Shown: one piece after another, positions 20,816-29,944 of the stretch
Layout: each line of letters starts with the position of its first letter
Numbering within the stretch: position 1 is the first letter of the stretch
NCBI GenBank assembly: GCA_022592435.1
Contig: JABYQS010000330.1
Coordinates: 1-29,944 of the forward strand
Origin: Cerioporus squamosus
Taxonomy: Eukaryota; Basidiomycota; Agaricomycetes; Polyporales; Polyporaceae
Length of the DNA stretch: 29,944 bases
Direction of reading: 5' to 3'
Made by a program: the position numbers and the translations under genes
Notes under the pieces: generated by a model
Told to the model about the DNA's origin: nothing
The model's database searches: none
Seen by the model: the letters and a program-made list of their open reading frames with translations, nothing else

Positions 20816-21557
20816 CGCCCGTACTTAGTTGCGATGGGGCATGAGATGGTCGAGGACAAAGTGCGAAGTGGCGCGTCGTTGCAGAGTACGGCAGCTCCCG
20901 CGCCACCATCTCGATCACTCGTCCAACGATCTTGCAGCGTGCTAGCTGGGCAAGTTCGAAATGGTCGTATGATAACTATCCAGCACAACAGTGAGAGGGT
21001 CATACTTCTTGTTGTCGCCCTGTTAGCTGCAACAAAGCAGGGCAGGACCGGGTCCATGTAAGTACTCTCTACTTGCGGGCCTGGCCAGTTGACACCAGAG
21101 GAAGAGTACGAACACAACAGACAGAACTCGGTACACCGTGGTCGGGAGCGCGCGTCGAAGACAACGCTGGGGGATTCGAGGTGGCTCATGGGCAACTGCT
21201 CTGTCCCTATCCAGATGTGCACAGGCGCCACGCCCCCCGTGTGTACTCACCGCCCGGTGCTGCGTTAGCCCCAACAGTCACGGTCGTTGAGCACGAGCAC
21301 AAGCGCTGTGCATGGAGGTAGATCCCGGTACGCGGGGCGGGTGATGAGCGAAGAGGTATGTATTCCGCCTAGATGACCGGCGCGTCATGTATACACAGTC
21401 TCCTGAAACCGGGAACACAATGTACAGCGAGCAAGGAAGGACAGTCAGTCGAAAGCGTGGAGCTTGAGCTGAACATACTCACGTCTACTGTCACCAAATC
21501 ATACACCGACATGTTCGCCTCGAGTTCGAACTCGACAACGGCCACGCGAGTGTCGAG
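20816..21557. other. Intergenic region upstream of F-box gene A
   Basis: Lies between the ATG of F-box gene A and the stop of the K+-H+ exchange-related gene on the same strand. Open frames here are short or antisense and have no recognised domain. It presumably holds the F-box promoter and the 3' region of the upstream gene. Confidence 0.5.
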
Positions 21558-22829
21558 TCACCTTCGAGTCTTCCCGAGTCGCATCTGTGCCTGCTCGAGC
21601 GCGCGATACATGCCCGCCGCGAACGTTGAATCCTCGTGCTCGAGCGCGAGTGTTCTCTGTAGCTCTGGCACCGCGTCTTGCGTCAGGAGTAACTGCTCAT
21701 CCAGCCCAGACGACCCCAAGGTCAGCTTCGAATCATTCGACCCGGAGTCCGGCGGCGTGGGCGGAGGACAGGGACTCGGAGAGTACTTGGCGTACACAGC
21801 GTCCAGCTGAGAGCTCGGGTCGGGTCGGATCGCACCACGCTGGAGGAGGGCTTCGAGATACTCGGAGGACTTGTAGGCTTCCATGTGTACAACAAGACGG
21901 AGGGGGCCTGTCAGGCGGGAACACGGCGGGAAAGCACGGGCTGGCAGACGGAGACGCACCGCGATAATGCGACCACACACGCCATGCGCAGAAGAAGAAC
22001 GGGAAGTTCGGGATGATCGCTGGGCCAAAGATATCGTCAGCAAAAGCGCGGGCATGCGGATGTGCATATCGGAGAGGAGAGAGACGCACGGATGAGTTTG
22101 AGAGGGAAGGTCAGCGGGGTGAGGGCAAGCCAGGTGTAGAAACCCTTCTTGTGTCGGGGCCCACGCGAGGAAAGGAGGGAATGCAGGTGGGGAAGGGGAG
22201 ATTGAAGGGTAGACGGTGGATATGTTAGGGTGATCTGTGTAGTGCGAGTGCGAATGGGCGGCAAGACGTGCCGTGTGGTAAGTAAGATAATGGACAGACG
22301 ACGGGGAGACACTGCGTCAATGAATGGAGGCATGTCGAGATAGTGATGCGCACACGTACAACGGGCGTGTCCCCAGTTTTGGATCGCTGAGGGATGAGAT
22401 CTGAAAGCTTGGGACCGAGGGAGGGGTCGAGCGAGCGGAGCGCGTGTTCCTCGAAGTCCAGGCGGTCTGCTATGCGCTCGCCATAGAGGAACGCTCTCCG
22501 CTGAAGAGTACATCGCGTCAGTTCCAAAGCTGGAGACGTGATTGTATCGTTCGGCCGTCCATCCAGAGGGACGTTGCGGGCTTGAGGACAGAGGAAGAGG
22601 ATAGTGAGCGGACAACACGTACCTTCCAGCTCCCTTCCGCGGCCTTCCCAAACCCAGCCCATATGTCCGACGCCTTTGCAGTAGCTCGGTTCGTCCATGA
22701 GGTAGATTTCTTGGTCTCTGGAGGAGTCACAAAGTGATAGTAGGTGAGGTTGTGCGGTGCGCGGGTGAGCGGGAGCGCGATGATGCGCAAAGAGCGCGAG
22801 CCGCGTACCGCGACATTTGTTGCAGGCAT
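21558..22829 (-). CDS. Mitochondrial K+-H+ exchange-related protein
   Basis: Five exons on the minus strand: 22829-22623, 22500-22360, 22234-22090, 22019-21960 and 21907-21558, giving 300 aa. Conserved blocks I recognise from the fungal mitochondrial K+-H+ exchange-related family (Pfam Mit_KHE1 as I recall it) occur in order. They are LRIIALPLTR and LTYYHFVTPP (residues 14-37), SDIWAGFGKAAEGSWK (54-69), YGERIADRLDFEEHALRSLDPSLGPKL (75-102), and HKKGFYTWLALTPLTFPLKLIPIIPNFPFFFCAWRVWSHYR (144-184), which is hydrophobic and may span or associate with the inner membrane. The C-terminal YLEALLQRGAI, LLLTQDAVPEL and YRALEQAQMRL also fit. Members of this family are linked to K+/H+ exchange across the mitochondrial inner membrane. 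No frame breaks are seen. A decayed 3' copy lies at 28290-28565 in the opposite orientation. Confidence 0.85.
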
Positions 22830-23357
22830 TGCGTTTCTGACAGAGCGCAAGGAGGCAAATTCAATGAAAAGCGGAAGTGGGGGGTAAGTTGTGAAGGGAC
22901 TGGGCAAGAGTCGGAAGATGAAGGATATGGACGCGCGGCGGAACGGCGCGCCTGGAGTGAATTCGGTCGGGACAGTGCGCCTTCCCACGGAGCTCGCAAC
23001 AGTGCGAGCCAAAAGGCGAAGACTGTAAGGAAGGTCTGCGCAGAGTCTGGACAGCAGGTAATTCTTGAGGTACTATCAACGATTCGAGTGAGCATCGGTA
23101 TCCCAAAGGGCGCTGTCACTGATAGCGTCCAGCTTGCAGATCACAAGATAAACAGACAAACAGACAAACTGCTGGAACGTGGAGAACCTGACCACAAGTT
23201 TTATGAGCTGCAAACGTGCGGGCTAGCGAGCTCTCGGACAAGAAAAAGTGCAAATACAGTAGGTCCCGCTCAAAACGACCTGCACAGATCGTTGTGAAAA
23301 CAGCCGCCTTCAATAGCGCACCTACCAGGCACAGTGGCTACGGTCACTTACAGAGTC
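22830..23357. other. Intergenic region, 5' of the K+-H+ exchange-related gene
   Basis: No gene recognised. Expected to include the promoter of the minus-strand gene ending at 21558. A short AAACAGAC direct repeat occurs near 23151-23167. Confidence 0.45.
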
Positions 23358-25095
23358 CTAAGCCTCAGCTCCTACCGCGACCGATGCAGTCTCACTTTGT
23401 ATCTTCCTCACCTCGATCAGTACGTGTCCCCACAGGACGGCCCCAGCACGCCATTGCTCTTCCTGAAGCTCCGTTTGCCCACCGCCGCCCTCCGCTTCCG
23501 AGTCGTATGGGAGGGACCGCCCATGCATCGCGCAGGCGTACACATGTCGAGCTTCGGGAACAGGTCTACGAGATGCCTCGCCGCAGACCCGACGTCATCA
23601 ATCCGTAGTTTGTCGACCAGGTAGAACGAGAGCCTCCGAAGGGAGGTGTTGATAGGGTACGGCAAGTCGAGATCCGACGCCAAGGCTGTGTGGTCCAAGT
23701 GCGGAAGAACGAGAGTGTTGAGCAAGGGACAGTGAGACGCGAAGGCGGAGAGCGTGCGAAAGGTGGGCGTAGACAGCGAGGGATCGACGTCCAGCCACAA
23801 GTTGCGGAGCTGCGGCCATGACTTTGCCATCGTTTCGTACAAGGAGTCGTCGCTGACGAGGCCGACCTTGCGGAGTACGAGACAAAAGGTCTCCACGGTG
23901 CGGATGAGAAGCAGGGGTCGCAGGAGTTCCACGAGCTCGATCTCCGAGATGTCCCTGATTGGTCACGGTTCTCCGCTCGCGCGCGTCTGGGAGGGGACGA
24001 ACTGGATGATGAGCTCGCGGACGGACTTGAGTAGGAGTGGGGAGATGCTGCGAGAGGCCCGCAACCAAGCCGAGACTGAACTCCAGAGTATGATCTGGAC
24101 GGTGTCCAGAGCAGACAACACGTATTGAAGAAATTGGAGGACGTCGTCGGCGTCGCCCACGATGAATAGATCCTTCAGGGAACGGAAACCGGAGAGACCG
24201 GGATGGTTGCTGCAGTGCGTCCGTGAGGGAGCTTCAGGCGCAAGTCGCGCAGCTTCTCAAGCTGCGGCAGCGCAGCAAGAGCGCGTATGGCCTCCAGGTC
24301 GTCTATCTGATGCGAGTGTGTGAGCTGTAGCGTCTTCAGGGCCTGGAGACCCGTCGCCGCGCCTTGCAGAGGCAATGAGGACCTGAGGTAGCACAGCTGG
24401 AGCTCCCTCAAGGAAGGGCAGGTGGTACACACCGCCCGGAGGAGACGGTCCACAACTGCTCCCTGTTCTGCATCAGAGGGAGCGGGATTTTGCTTCTCAA
24501 ACGTGCAGGAGAGCTCCAGGCTCTCCAGGCCAGGAGATAGGAGGGGTAGGAGCGAGGTCCGGTGAGGGTCCGAGACTTCGTATGAGAGCATCCGCAGACG
24601 GGGTAGAACAGAACCGCGCTCTTGCTGCATGTGGTGCACAATGGCAGGTGGTTTCGAAATGAGGTTGTCGTCCGAGGTGTGGTACCACAGCTCGCGTATG
24701 CGGGATCCATATTCGCGGAAACGCTGCCAGTGCTTGGACGTGACCCTTCCGGTGAGAGTCTAGACGCCGTACAAGTTGAGCGGCGAAAATCAAGTGGAAG
24801 ACGAAGAAAGACTTGTCTTACCTCTCGCCACTCGCTAAAGGTGGGCAAGACATTAAGGAGAGGGACGATGTTCGTCAGAGAATGCCAGAGTATAGAGAGC
24901 GCGGGATCCGTGAACGCCTTGCAAACGCGTGCTGCGCGCGCGAGAGTCCTTGCGTCCACCTTTTCTTTCTTCCGGGTCCGGGGGAAACTTCAGTGAGGAG
25001 AGCGGTCGTGCGAAGTTCGCCATTATCGCGTGCAGTAGGTCGGGGTTGAGCAGCACTCGCTCCCGAAGAGAGTCTAAAGTCGCAGACCGAACCAT
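23358..25095 (-). pseudogene. F-box/LRR-like pseudogene B
   Basis: Minus-strand homologue of gene C downstream and a more distant relative of gene A. It starts MVRSATLDSLRERVLLNPDL (ATG at 25095-25093), with ARAARVCKAFTDPAL and an intron before LTGRVTSKHWQRFREYGSRI. The frame breaks near 24955-24970 (between PDPEERK and VDARTLARAA). It breaks again near 24184-24200, where an apparent TC duplication in GTCTCTCCGG separates AATIPV from SGFRSLKDL. TGA occurs in frame at 23965-23963 between ASGEP and PIRDISEIELVELL. A further shift near 23500-23540 is needed to reach the conserved C-terminus GAVLWGHVLIEVRKIQ. Several independent lesions make this a pseudogene. Gene C carries the same domain order, including DISEVELVELL. 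Confidence 0.85.
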
Positions 25096-25471
25096 AATTG
25101 TTGCTGAGAACGCGACGGAGCAAGACGGCCCCGAAGGGCAAGGGGCGTTGTACCTTTGCAGGTCACGCATGTCTCTCTCTCTCTCTGTTCTCTGCGTTTT
25201 CCTTTCGTTCGTTCCTCGCACCTCGCCTCAGGTAATGTATTCTTCCACACTGGGTCGTTCACGAGATCATAGAAATTTGGAAGGGCCATAAATCGTAGGC
25301 AGAACGCGTGTCAATGGGAGCCTGATGACACACAGCGTGAAGAGGTTGCGCGAGAGAGTGGCCGGGGATGAGGACAGAGTGTGTAGATAAGCAGCACGAT
25401 TGAGTCTTGACGACTTCCAGACGTGAACGGTTTGCCGCCTCCGTGTGGTTAGCAAACAGAGACCGGCGCGA
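25096..25471. other. Spacer between F-box pseudogenes B and C
   Basis: Holds the 5' flank of B and the 3' flank of C. A TC dinucleotide run (25172-25186) lies about 80 bp upstream of the B start codon. No other feature recognised. Confidence 0.5.
25172..25186. repeat. (TC)n microsatellite
   Basis: Seven TC units, then a final T. Polypyrimidine tracts are common in fungal promoters, but on the sense strand of gene B this reads as GA. Confidence 0.75.
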
Positions 25472-27192
25472 TCACTTCGTCGCATCTTGTATTTCCTTGA
25501 CCTCCGACAGGACATTCGCCCACAAGACAGCCCCATCCTCTCGCTGCGCTTCCTTCAGCTGGGAGGTACCCGTCTGCGTCTCGTCCGCCAGCGTCCGCGC
25601 ACGCTGCGGAAGCACCGCGGAGGCATGCACGTCGAGCATCGGAAACAGATTCACCAGGAGTTCCGCAGCGGACCTCGGGTCCCCAATCCGGAGCTGCCCC
25701 GCCAGCGAGAACGATAGCCGTCGGAGGGCGGTCTGGGGATGCGAAGGCGTTAGGTTGTGCGCGACAAATGCGAGCGCTGCGTGGTCGACGTGCGGGAGGA
25801 CGAGCGTGCGGAGCGAGGGACAGTGCGCTGCGAAGGCGGCGAGCGTCAGGAAGGTCGGTGTGGACAGCGAGGTGTCGACGTCGATCCAGAACTCCTCGAG
25901 GCATGGCCACGCCCTCGCGACGGTGTCGAACATGTCGTCCTCGTCGATCAGCCCGACGTGACGGAGCACGAGGCAGAAGGACTTCAGGTGGCGGATCTGG
26001 AAGAGCGGCTGGAGGAGTTCCACGAGTTCGACCTCCGATATGTCGCGATCATCTTCCCTGCGCCCGCGCGCCGCAATGGGGGTGTGTTGGATGGCGAGTC
26101 GCTGGACTGACTTGAGGACTGGGGGAATGCTTGGGTACGCACGCAGCCAACTCGAGAGCAGGCCGGAGGAGACGAGTTCGACTGTCTCGAGTGCCGACAG
26201 AACGCCCTGAAGGAACCTCAGTACATCCTCAGCATCGCCAGTGATAGACAGCTCCCTGAGCGAGCGGAAGCCAGAGACGGGTGGGGTCGGGCGTCCGCGA
26301 GGAAGCTTGAGGCGTAGGTCGTAGAGCGTCTCCAGCTGGGGCAGCGCAGCGAGAGCGCGGAGCGTCTCGTATTCTGTTATCTCGAGCGAGTCCGGGAGCT
26401 CGAGCATCCGCAGGTTCGTGAGTCCAGTCGCTGCGGTGTGGAGAGGGAGCGGGTTCCGGAGGAAGCGCAGCTTGAGCTCCCTCAGGGACGGACAGCTGGT
26501 GCACACGGCGCCGAGGAGAAGGTCCAGCGCGGCGCCCTGTGCTGCATTCGACCAGTCTCCTCCCTCCGTAACGTTCGTGCAGTAGAGTTCCAGCCTCTCG
26601 AGCGCCGGGGAAAGTAGCAGGAGGAGGGATGTTTTGGCAGGCCGGCGAGTGCGTACGAGAGAGTTCGCATGCGGGGCACGAGATGGCTGCGCTCGTGCTG
26701 CAACCGGTGCATGATGTGCGGGAAGGCGCACGACTTCGAGAGGAGGTCGTCGTCTGAGCCGTCGTACCGCAGCTCGCGGATGCGAGACGCGTACTCGCGG
26801 AAACGCTGCCAGTGTTCAGGCGTGATCCGTCCGGTAAGATTCTGAGAGGGATATACCATCAGGGGAGAGCAAGGGCAAGACGAACAAACCCTACATATCG
26901 CGCCCTGGTCGGGACTTGCGTGAATGTCGGCAGCACACGAAGGAAGGGAGGAGTCTCGGCAGAGACCGCCAGAGGATGCGCAGCGCAGGCTCTGTCCACG
27001 CTTGCAGACGCAAGCGGCACGGGCCAGGGCCGTTTCGTTCTGGCCTGGCTTGTGCTCGTCCGGCTTAGGGGGCCACGGCCCCTGTGATGGCGAGGATGCC
27101 GGCGGGGTGAAATTTTGGAATATGGTATGCAGTAAGTCGGGGTTGAGCAGCACTCGATCTTGAGAAGGACCCGGGGCCAGATAACGAGCCAT
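25472..27192 (-). pseudogene. F-box/LRR-like pseudogene C
   Basis: Starts MARYLAPGPSQDRVLLNPDL (ATG at 27192-27190) and ends GAVLWANVLSEVKEIQDATK. Its last 400 codons are one open frame. The front part is broken three times. Near 27000 the expected AAG-GCG-TGG lacks a base between VCK and WTEPALRILW. Near 26940-26953 the frame slips again between RSLPRLLP and FLRVLPTFTQ. Near 26636-26647 it slips between LSYALAG and PAKTSLLLLLSP. An intron ending at CTCTCAG (about 26844) precedes NLTGRITPEHWQRF. The open C-terminal half suggests recent decay or, less likely, sequence errors. It is head-to-tail with pseudogene B, so B and C are a tandem duplication. Confidence 0.78.
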
Positions 27193-28289
27193 GCCTGTCC
27201 TTACAGATGGCAAAGGCGAGGTCCTGCGCGTTGTGGTGACTTATACCCAGTGCCGAGACGACCTGAGATTGGGGTCGTCCTCCTCACTGCTATCGATTGG
27301 CGCCTGCGTCCGAATTCTTGCTCGACACAAGGCTGCAGGCACTGTTGAGGTCTGTTCAGATGCAGAGCTTTTTATCCGCTCGAACCTCTACATGACTTGG
27401 ACGTACGTGGGTCTGCGTGGGTGGCCGGAGATAAGTGGAGTCCGCTCGGACGGCGCGAGGCTGATTGGCTGGCCCACGTGGTTATGTGTGGCTGCCGCCT
27501 CAGGCCCGCCTCGTTCGTGTCCACTCGCACCTCTCCTCCTCCTCCTCCTCCTCCTCCCTCCTCCCCCGAGCTCGCCGTCTCTCGTCTCGCTCGCTCGCGC
27601 TCGCTTTGCCTGCGAACTTCGACTTGCGCGGCGTACAAGGCTCGTTGTTGATCGGACACGCGTTCAGCTGGTGGAGCACCACGGTAACTGCCTGTGGCAG
27701 TCTGGCAGAAGAGGGGGAGCGGTCTACGGCTCAGGTAAGTAGGTGCGTTGTTCTGATTATGCCCTCTTCGTTCCAGTGTGCTCCGAGTCTGTCTGGCTGT
27801 TCCCTCGCCTGCTCCGTCTTCTGCTTCTGTTTTGTTCCAATCCCCCAAGTCTCCATGAATGCCGTTCTGACTACCCAGCCAGCCTGAATGTCGCTCGCTG
27901 TGTTGCTCATGGACCCATCACGCTGTCAGGAAGGCAGTTAACGTCTGGCTGGGTTTCGTCAGGTTGGAAAATGAGTTTGGAAGGTGCACATCGTATCGCG
28001 GTCCTTCGTGCGCATGACTCCTTGGCTCAGGACAGCTTCTGGCGACATAGATCATCCTGATCTATGCTCCCTCAGCACTCCCATCGCCCCTCGCGCACGC
28101 CCCACAATAAGAAGCGTCCTACAGGCTACACTTGGCTCGCTCGCCGTCCTGTCGTCCGCGCTCGGCTAGTCAAGCCGCAACGCGCGCCCCACGTCCACCT
28201 GCCCGAACTCCCCCCTTCATACGCGGGGCGCATGTGGTGACCCGTCCGACCTGTGCTTTCCGTGCATCTCTTCGAGCACGCCCTCGACT
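27193..28289. other. Intergenic region with low-complexity DNA
   Basis: No gene recognised. Contains a CTC trinucleotide run (27533-27563) and a CTCGCTCG-rich stretch nearby. Open frames crossing this region owe their length to the simple repeats. Confidence 0.5.
27533..27563. repeat. (CTC)n microsatellite
   Basis: Nine CTC units, then a looser CCTCC tract. Such tracts are hypervariable and would be a strain marker. Confidence 0.8.
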
Positions 28290-28565
28290 GTCGGTCACCT
28301 CGTACGTGCCCTCCTCCAGCGCAATGCAGCGCGATCCGACCCCGATCAAACCCTCAGCTGGACGCTTCGCACGCCGAGTGCGCTCGCTCGCGCGGCTGGA
28401 CTCGGGCACATCGAACTGAGGCTGCGGGCTCCTGGCCTGAGGTCGCGCGGAGCAGATGCCCGTAAATAAGGTGCTTCTGACTCGGGACGCCGTGCCGGAG
28501 CTGCAGACGGAACTCGCGCTCGGCCGCGAGGGGCGGATACGACTCGAGCGGAGGGGTGGATACGA
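28290..28565 (+). pseudogene. K+-H+ exchange-related protein, 3' fragment (relic)
   Basis: Plus-strand pieces match the last exon of the gene at 21558-22829. They are HLVRALLQRNA (intact: YLEALLQRGA), QLDASHAECA (intact: QLDAVYAKYS) and VLLTRDAVPELQTELALG (intact: LLLTQDAVPELQRTLALE). They fall in different frames and no earlier exons are recognised. It lies in the same orientation and about 460 bp upstream of F-box pseudogene D, mirroring the intact gene pair in which the order is the same on the minus strand. It cannot be expressed as the intact protein. Confidence 0.75.
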
Positions 28566-28802
28566 GACGGCTGCGTGCTCGGCGCGTGCACGGTGACGGA
28601 CATATAGAGGTAGAATGTGAGCGAGTTTCGCCCTCGAATTGCATGCTTTCTTTTCCAACTCATCAACGTTGGCGTTTTGTTCTGGCTGTCGAGTCTCGCG
28701 ACTGGTTTAGGAGTACGAGTGTAAGTCTCTGCGGACGCAAGTCGCCTCCCCTAGCCCGCGGAGTCATATAGCTCGGATCTCCTGCCCTCCAACGTTTCGC
28801 TA

Positions 28803-28835
28803 GCTCTTGTGGCTCAGGCTGAGCCTTACAAGAGC
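28803..28835. repeat. Perfect-stem hairpin
   Basis: GCTCTTGT at 28803-28810 pairs with ACAAGAGC at 28828-28835, and GGCTCAG at 28811-28817 pairs with CTGAGCC inside it. It is located between the exchange-gene relic and F-box pseudogene D. Function unknown. Confidence 0.5.
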
Positions 28836-29019
28836 CTGGTATCCTAGTTTGGTTCGTCATATCCTGGCTCTTACGCCGGTCGTGCTGGCGACGATGAGGT
28901 TGCGTATGAGGGCGTGAAGCAACGACCCAGCTCGTCGGATCAGTCATCGAGATTGCGCCGCGGCATCCGCTCAACCCTCACTCCTATCGTCCCCGCCATT
29001 GCCTTTGACTCCTGCCGCC

Positions 29020-29944
29020 ATGGACACAGGGACCACAAGCCCTATATCGCACAAAGTCGTCTTCAACGTCGACTTGCTACACGAGGTGGTGTTCGCCTAC
29101 CTCCATTGCCTGTCGGTCACACCGCCCGCCGACTCTGTGGAAGAAGACAAACCCGGCGTCGAAGAAGCGACCCTTGCATGCGCAGCGCGTGCCTGCAGGA
29201 CTCCGTGCTCCTGGTCCTCCCTACCCAATCTTCTCCCTCTGTGGCTCGTGCTGGAACCGCTAATGACCACGGGAGAATCCACTCAGCCCCGCAGGCGAAG
29301 TCCAAATATGTACATTTGTGGGACCCTCGCTGAGTCGCTTGTCTCACTGCGGAGTCCCTTATTCATTCAATACCAGATCCTGACGGAAGAGATATCCCCG
29401 GAGAACTGGACGCGCTTCTGCCAGTACGCTGCGCGCATCTGCGAGATCCGTCTGGACGACATCACTGAAAACTGCATCGACGAGTCCGTGTGGCGGCACC
29501 TGTTGCATCAGTCGGGCGTCCGGTTCCGTTCCCGCACCTCTTCCACGCCTCCAGTCCCTCTCATACGCGCTCCTTGATCCCCGTCAAACGGCGCTCCTCC
29601 TGTTCATGTCACCGTCGTTGAGGAGACTCGGCCTTCACTGGCTGTGGCCCTTCGCGATATGGGGCCCGAACATCTGGCAGGAAGGCGCGGTCAGGATGCT
29701 CGTCCGCACGGCGTGCACGGACTGCCCGGCGCTCGGCAAGCTCACGTTCGCGAAGCTCGAGTTCCCGGCCCGCTCCTACGGCGGCCGAGGGGCTGAAGCA
29801 CCGACTGCGCAGGCTCAAGCTGGGCACGCTCCAATTCAGGGATGTGGAGACCGTTCAAGCTCTCGCGGAGATAAGCATGCTCGAGCAACTCAGCGGATAC
29901 ACGTCACCTTCGCCTCTGCCGAACGTGTCTCTCCGTCCCGGGTT
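29020..29944 (+). pseudogene. F-box/LRR-like pseudogene D, cut by the window edge
   Basis: Inverted paralogue of gene A. It begins MDTGTTSPISHKVVFNVDLL (gene A: MDTVTASPVSHRVLFNVDLL) and continues LLPLWLVLEPLMTTGEST, then after an intron starting GTACAT ILTEEISPENWTRFCQYAA. Lesions relative to gene A: codons are missing near 29190-29210 (the FADPALAV equivalent). Single-base shifts occur near 29290, near 29530-29545, near 29775 and near 29893. Later blocks such as RTACTDCP, AAEGLKHRLRRLKLGTL and RIHVTF are each open but in different frames. It is a clear pseudogene, continuing past the window. Confidence 0.85.

Noticed and set aside
25757..26115. Plus-strand Arg/Glu-rich open frames
   Set aside because: Antisense shadows of F-box pseudogene C with composition typical of GC-rich antisense frames.
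25472..26731. 419-codon minus-strand ORF as a complete gene
   Set aside because: Its first 30 residues are out of frame with the family; upstream coding blocks continue in other frames, so it is the 3' part of pseudogene C.
27191..27887. Long plus-strand open frames crossing the CTC tract
   Set aside because: Their length depends on simple repeats, and they show no domain.
1..29944. CRISPR arrays, bacterial operons, rRNA
   Set aside because: No regularly spaced repeats, no Shine-Dalgarno-led genes and no rRNA-like sequence. Intron-rich genes show a fungal nuclear origin.

Overview
The window looks like nuclear DNA of an agaricomycete fungus (Basidiomycota, perhaps Polyporales; the order is a guess). 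The grounds are genes cut by many 50-75 nt GT-AG introns, very short exons, and basidiomycete-style families: F-box/leucine-rich proteins, a signal-peptide/Ser-rich/single-membrane-span protein, and a mitochondrial K+-H+ exchange-related protein. The existing ORFs are fragments, so I rebuilt the genes by splicing each one and comparing paralogues within the window.

Left half (about 1-19,020). Three tandem plus-strand paralogues of an FAD/NAD(P)H flavoprotein monooxygenase (Baeyer-Villiger/FMO-like) lie at 2279-4900, 12617-15221 and 16345-19018. All three share one 16-exon architecture with nearly identical exon lengths, including 24, 15 and 14 nt exons. Copies 2 (595 aa) and 3 (600 aa) read through. 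Copy 1 is intact from exon 2 to exon 16 but out of frame in exon 1. An intact O-methyltransferase (488 aa, 8 exons) lies on the minus strand at 7634-9508. Two decayed 3' pieces of a second and third O-methyltransferase lie on the plus strand upstream of monooxygenase copies 1 and 2, which suggests that a methyltransferase-monooxygenase pair was duplicated and its methyltransferase lost. A membrane protein of unknown function sits between (5827-7397). Two non-autonomous DNA transposons fill much of the 9.5-11.8 kb gap: an 892 bp hAT-type element with a perfect 8 bp target-site duplication, and a roughly 405 bp element with 26 bp terminal inverted repeats bordered by TA.

Right half (about 19,100-29,944). 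An intact F-box/LRR-like gene (553 aa) and an intact mitochondrial K+-H+ exchange-related gene (300 aa) are on the minus strand. They are followed by two tandem F-box pseudogenes with several frameshifts. Near the right edge a relic of the K+-H+ exchange gene and a frameshifted copy of the first F-box gene occur on the plus strand in the same relative order, so an old inverted duplication of the two-gene block is likely.

Together, the oxidising flavoproteins plus the O-methyltransferase look like tailoring enzymes of a small specialised-metabolism locus. No backbone synthase (PKS, NRPS, terpene synthase) or P450 is visible here, so product and pathway are unknown. I saw no rRNA, tRNA, CRISPR or bacterial-type features, but I could not run a tRNA or repeat search.
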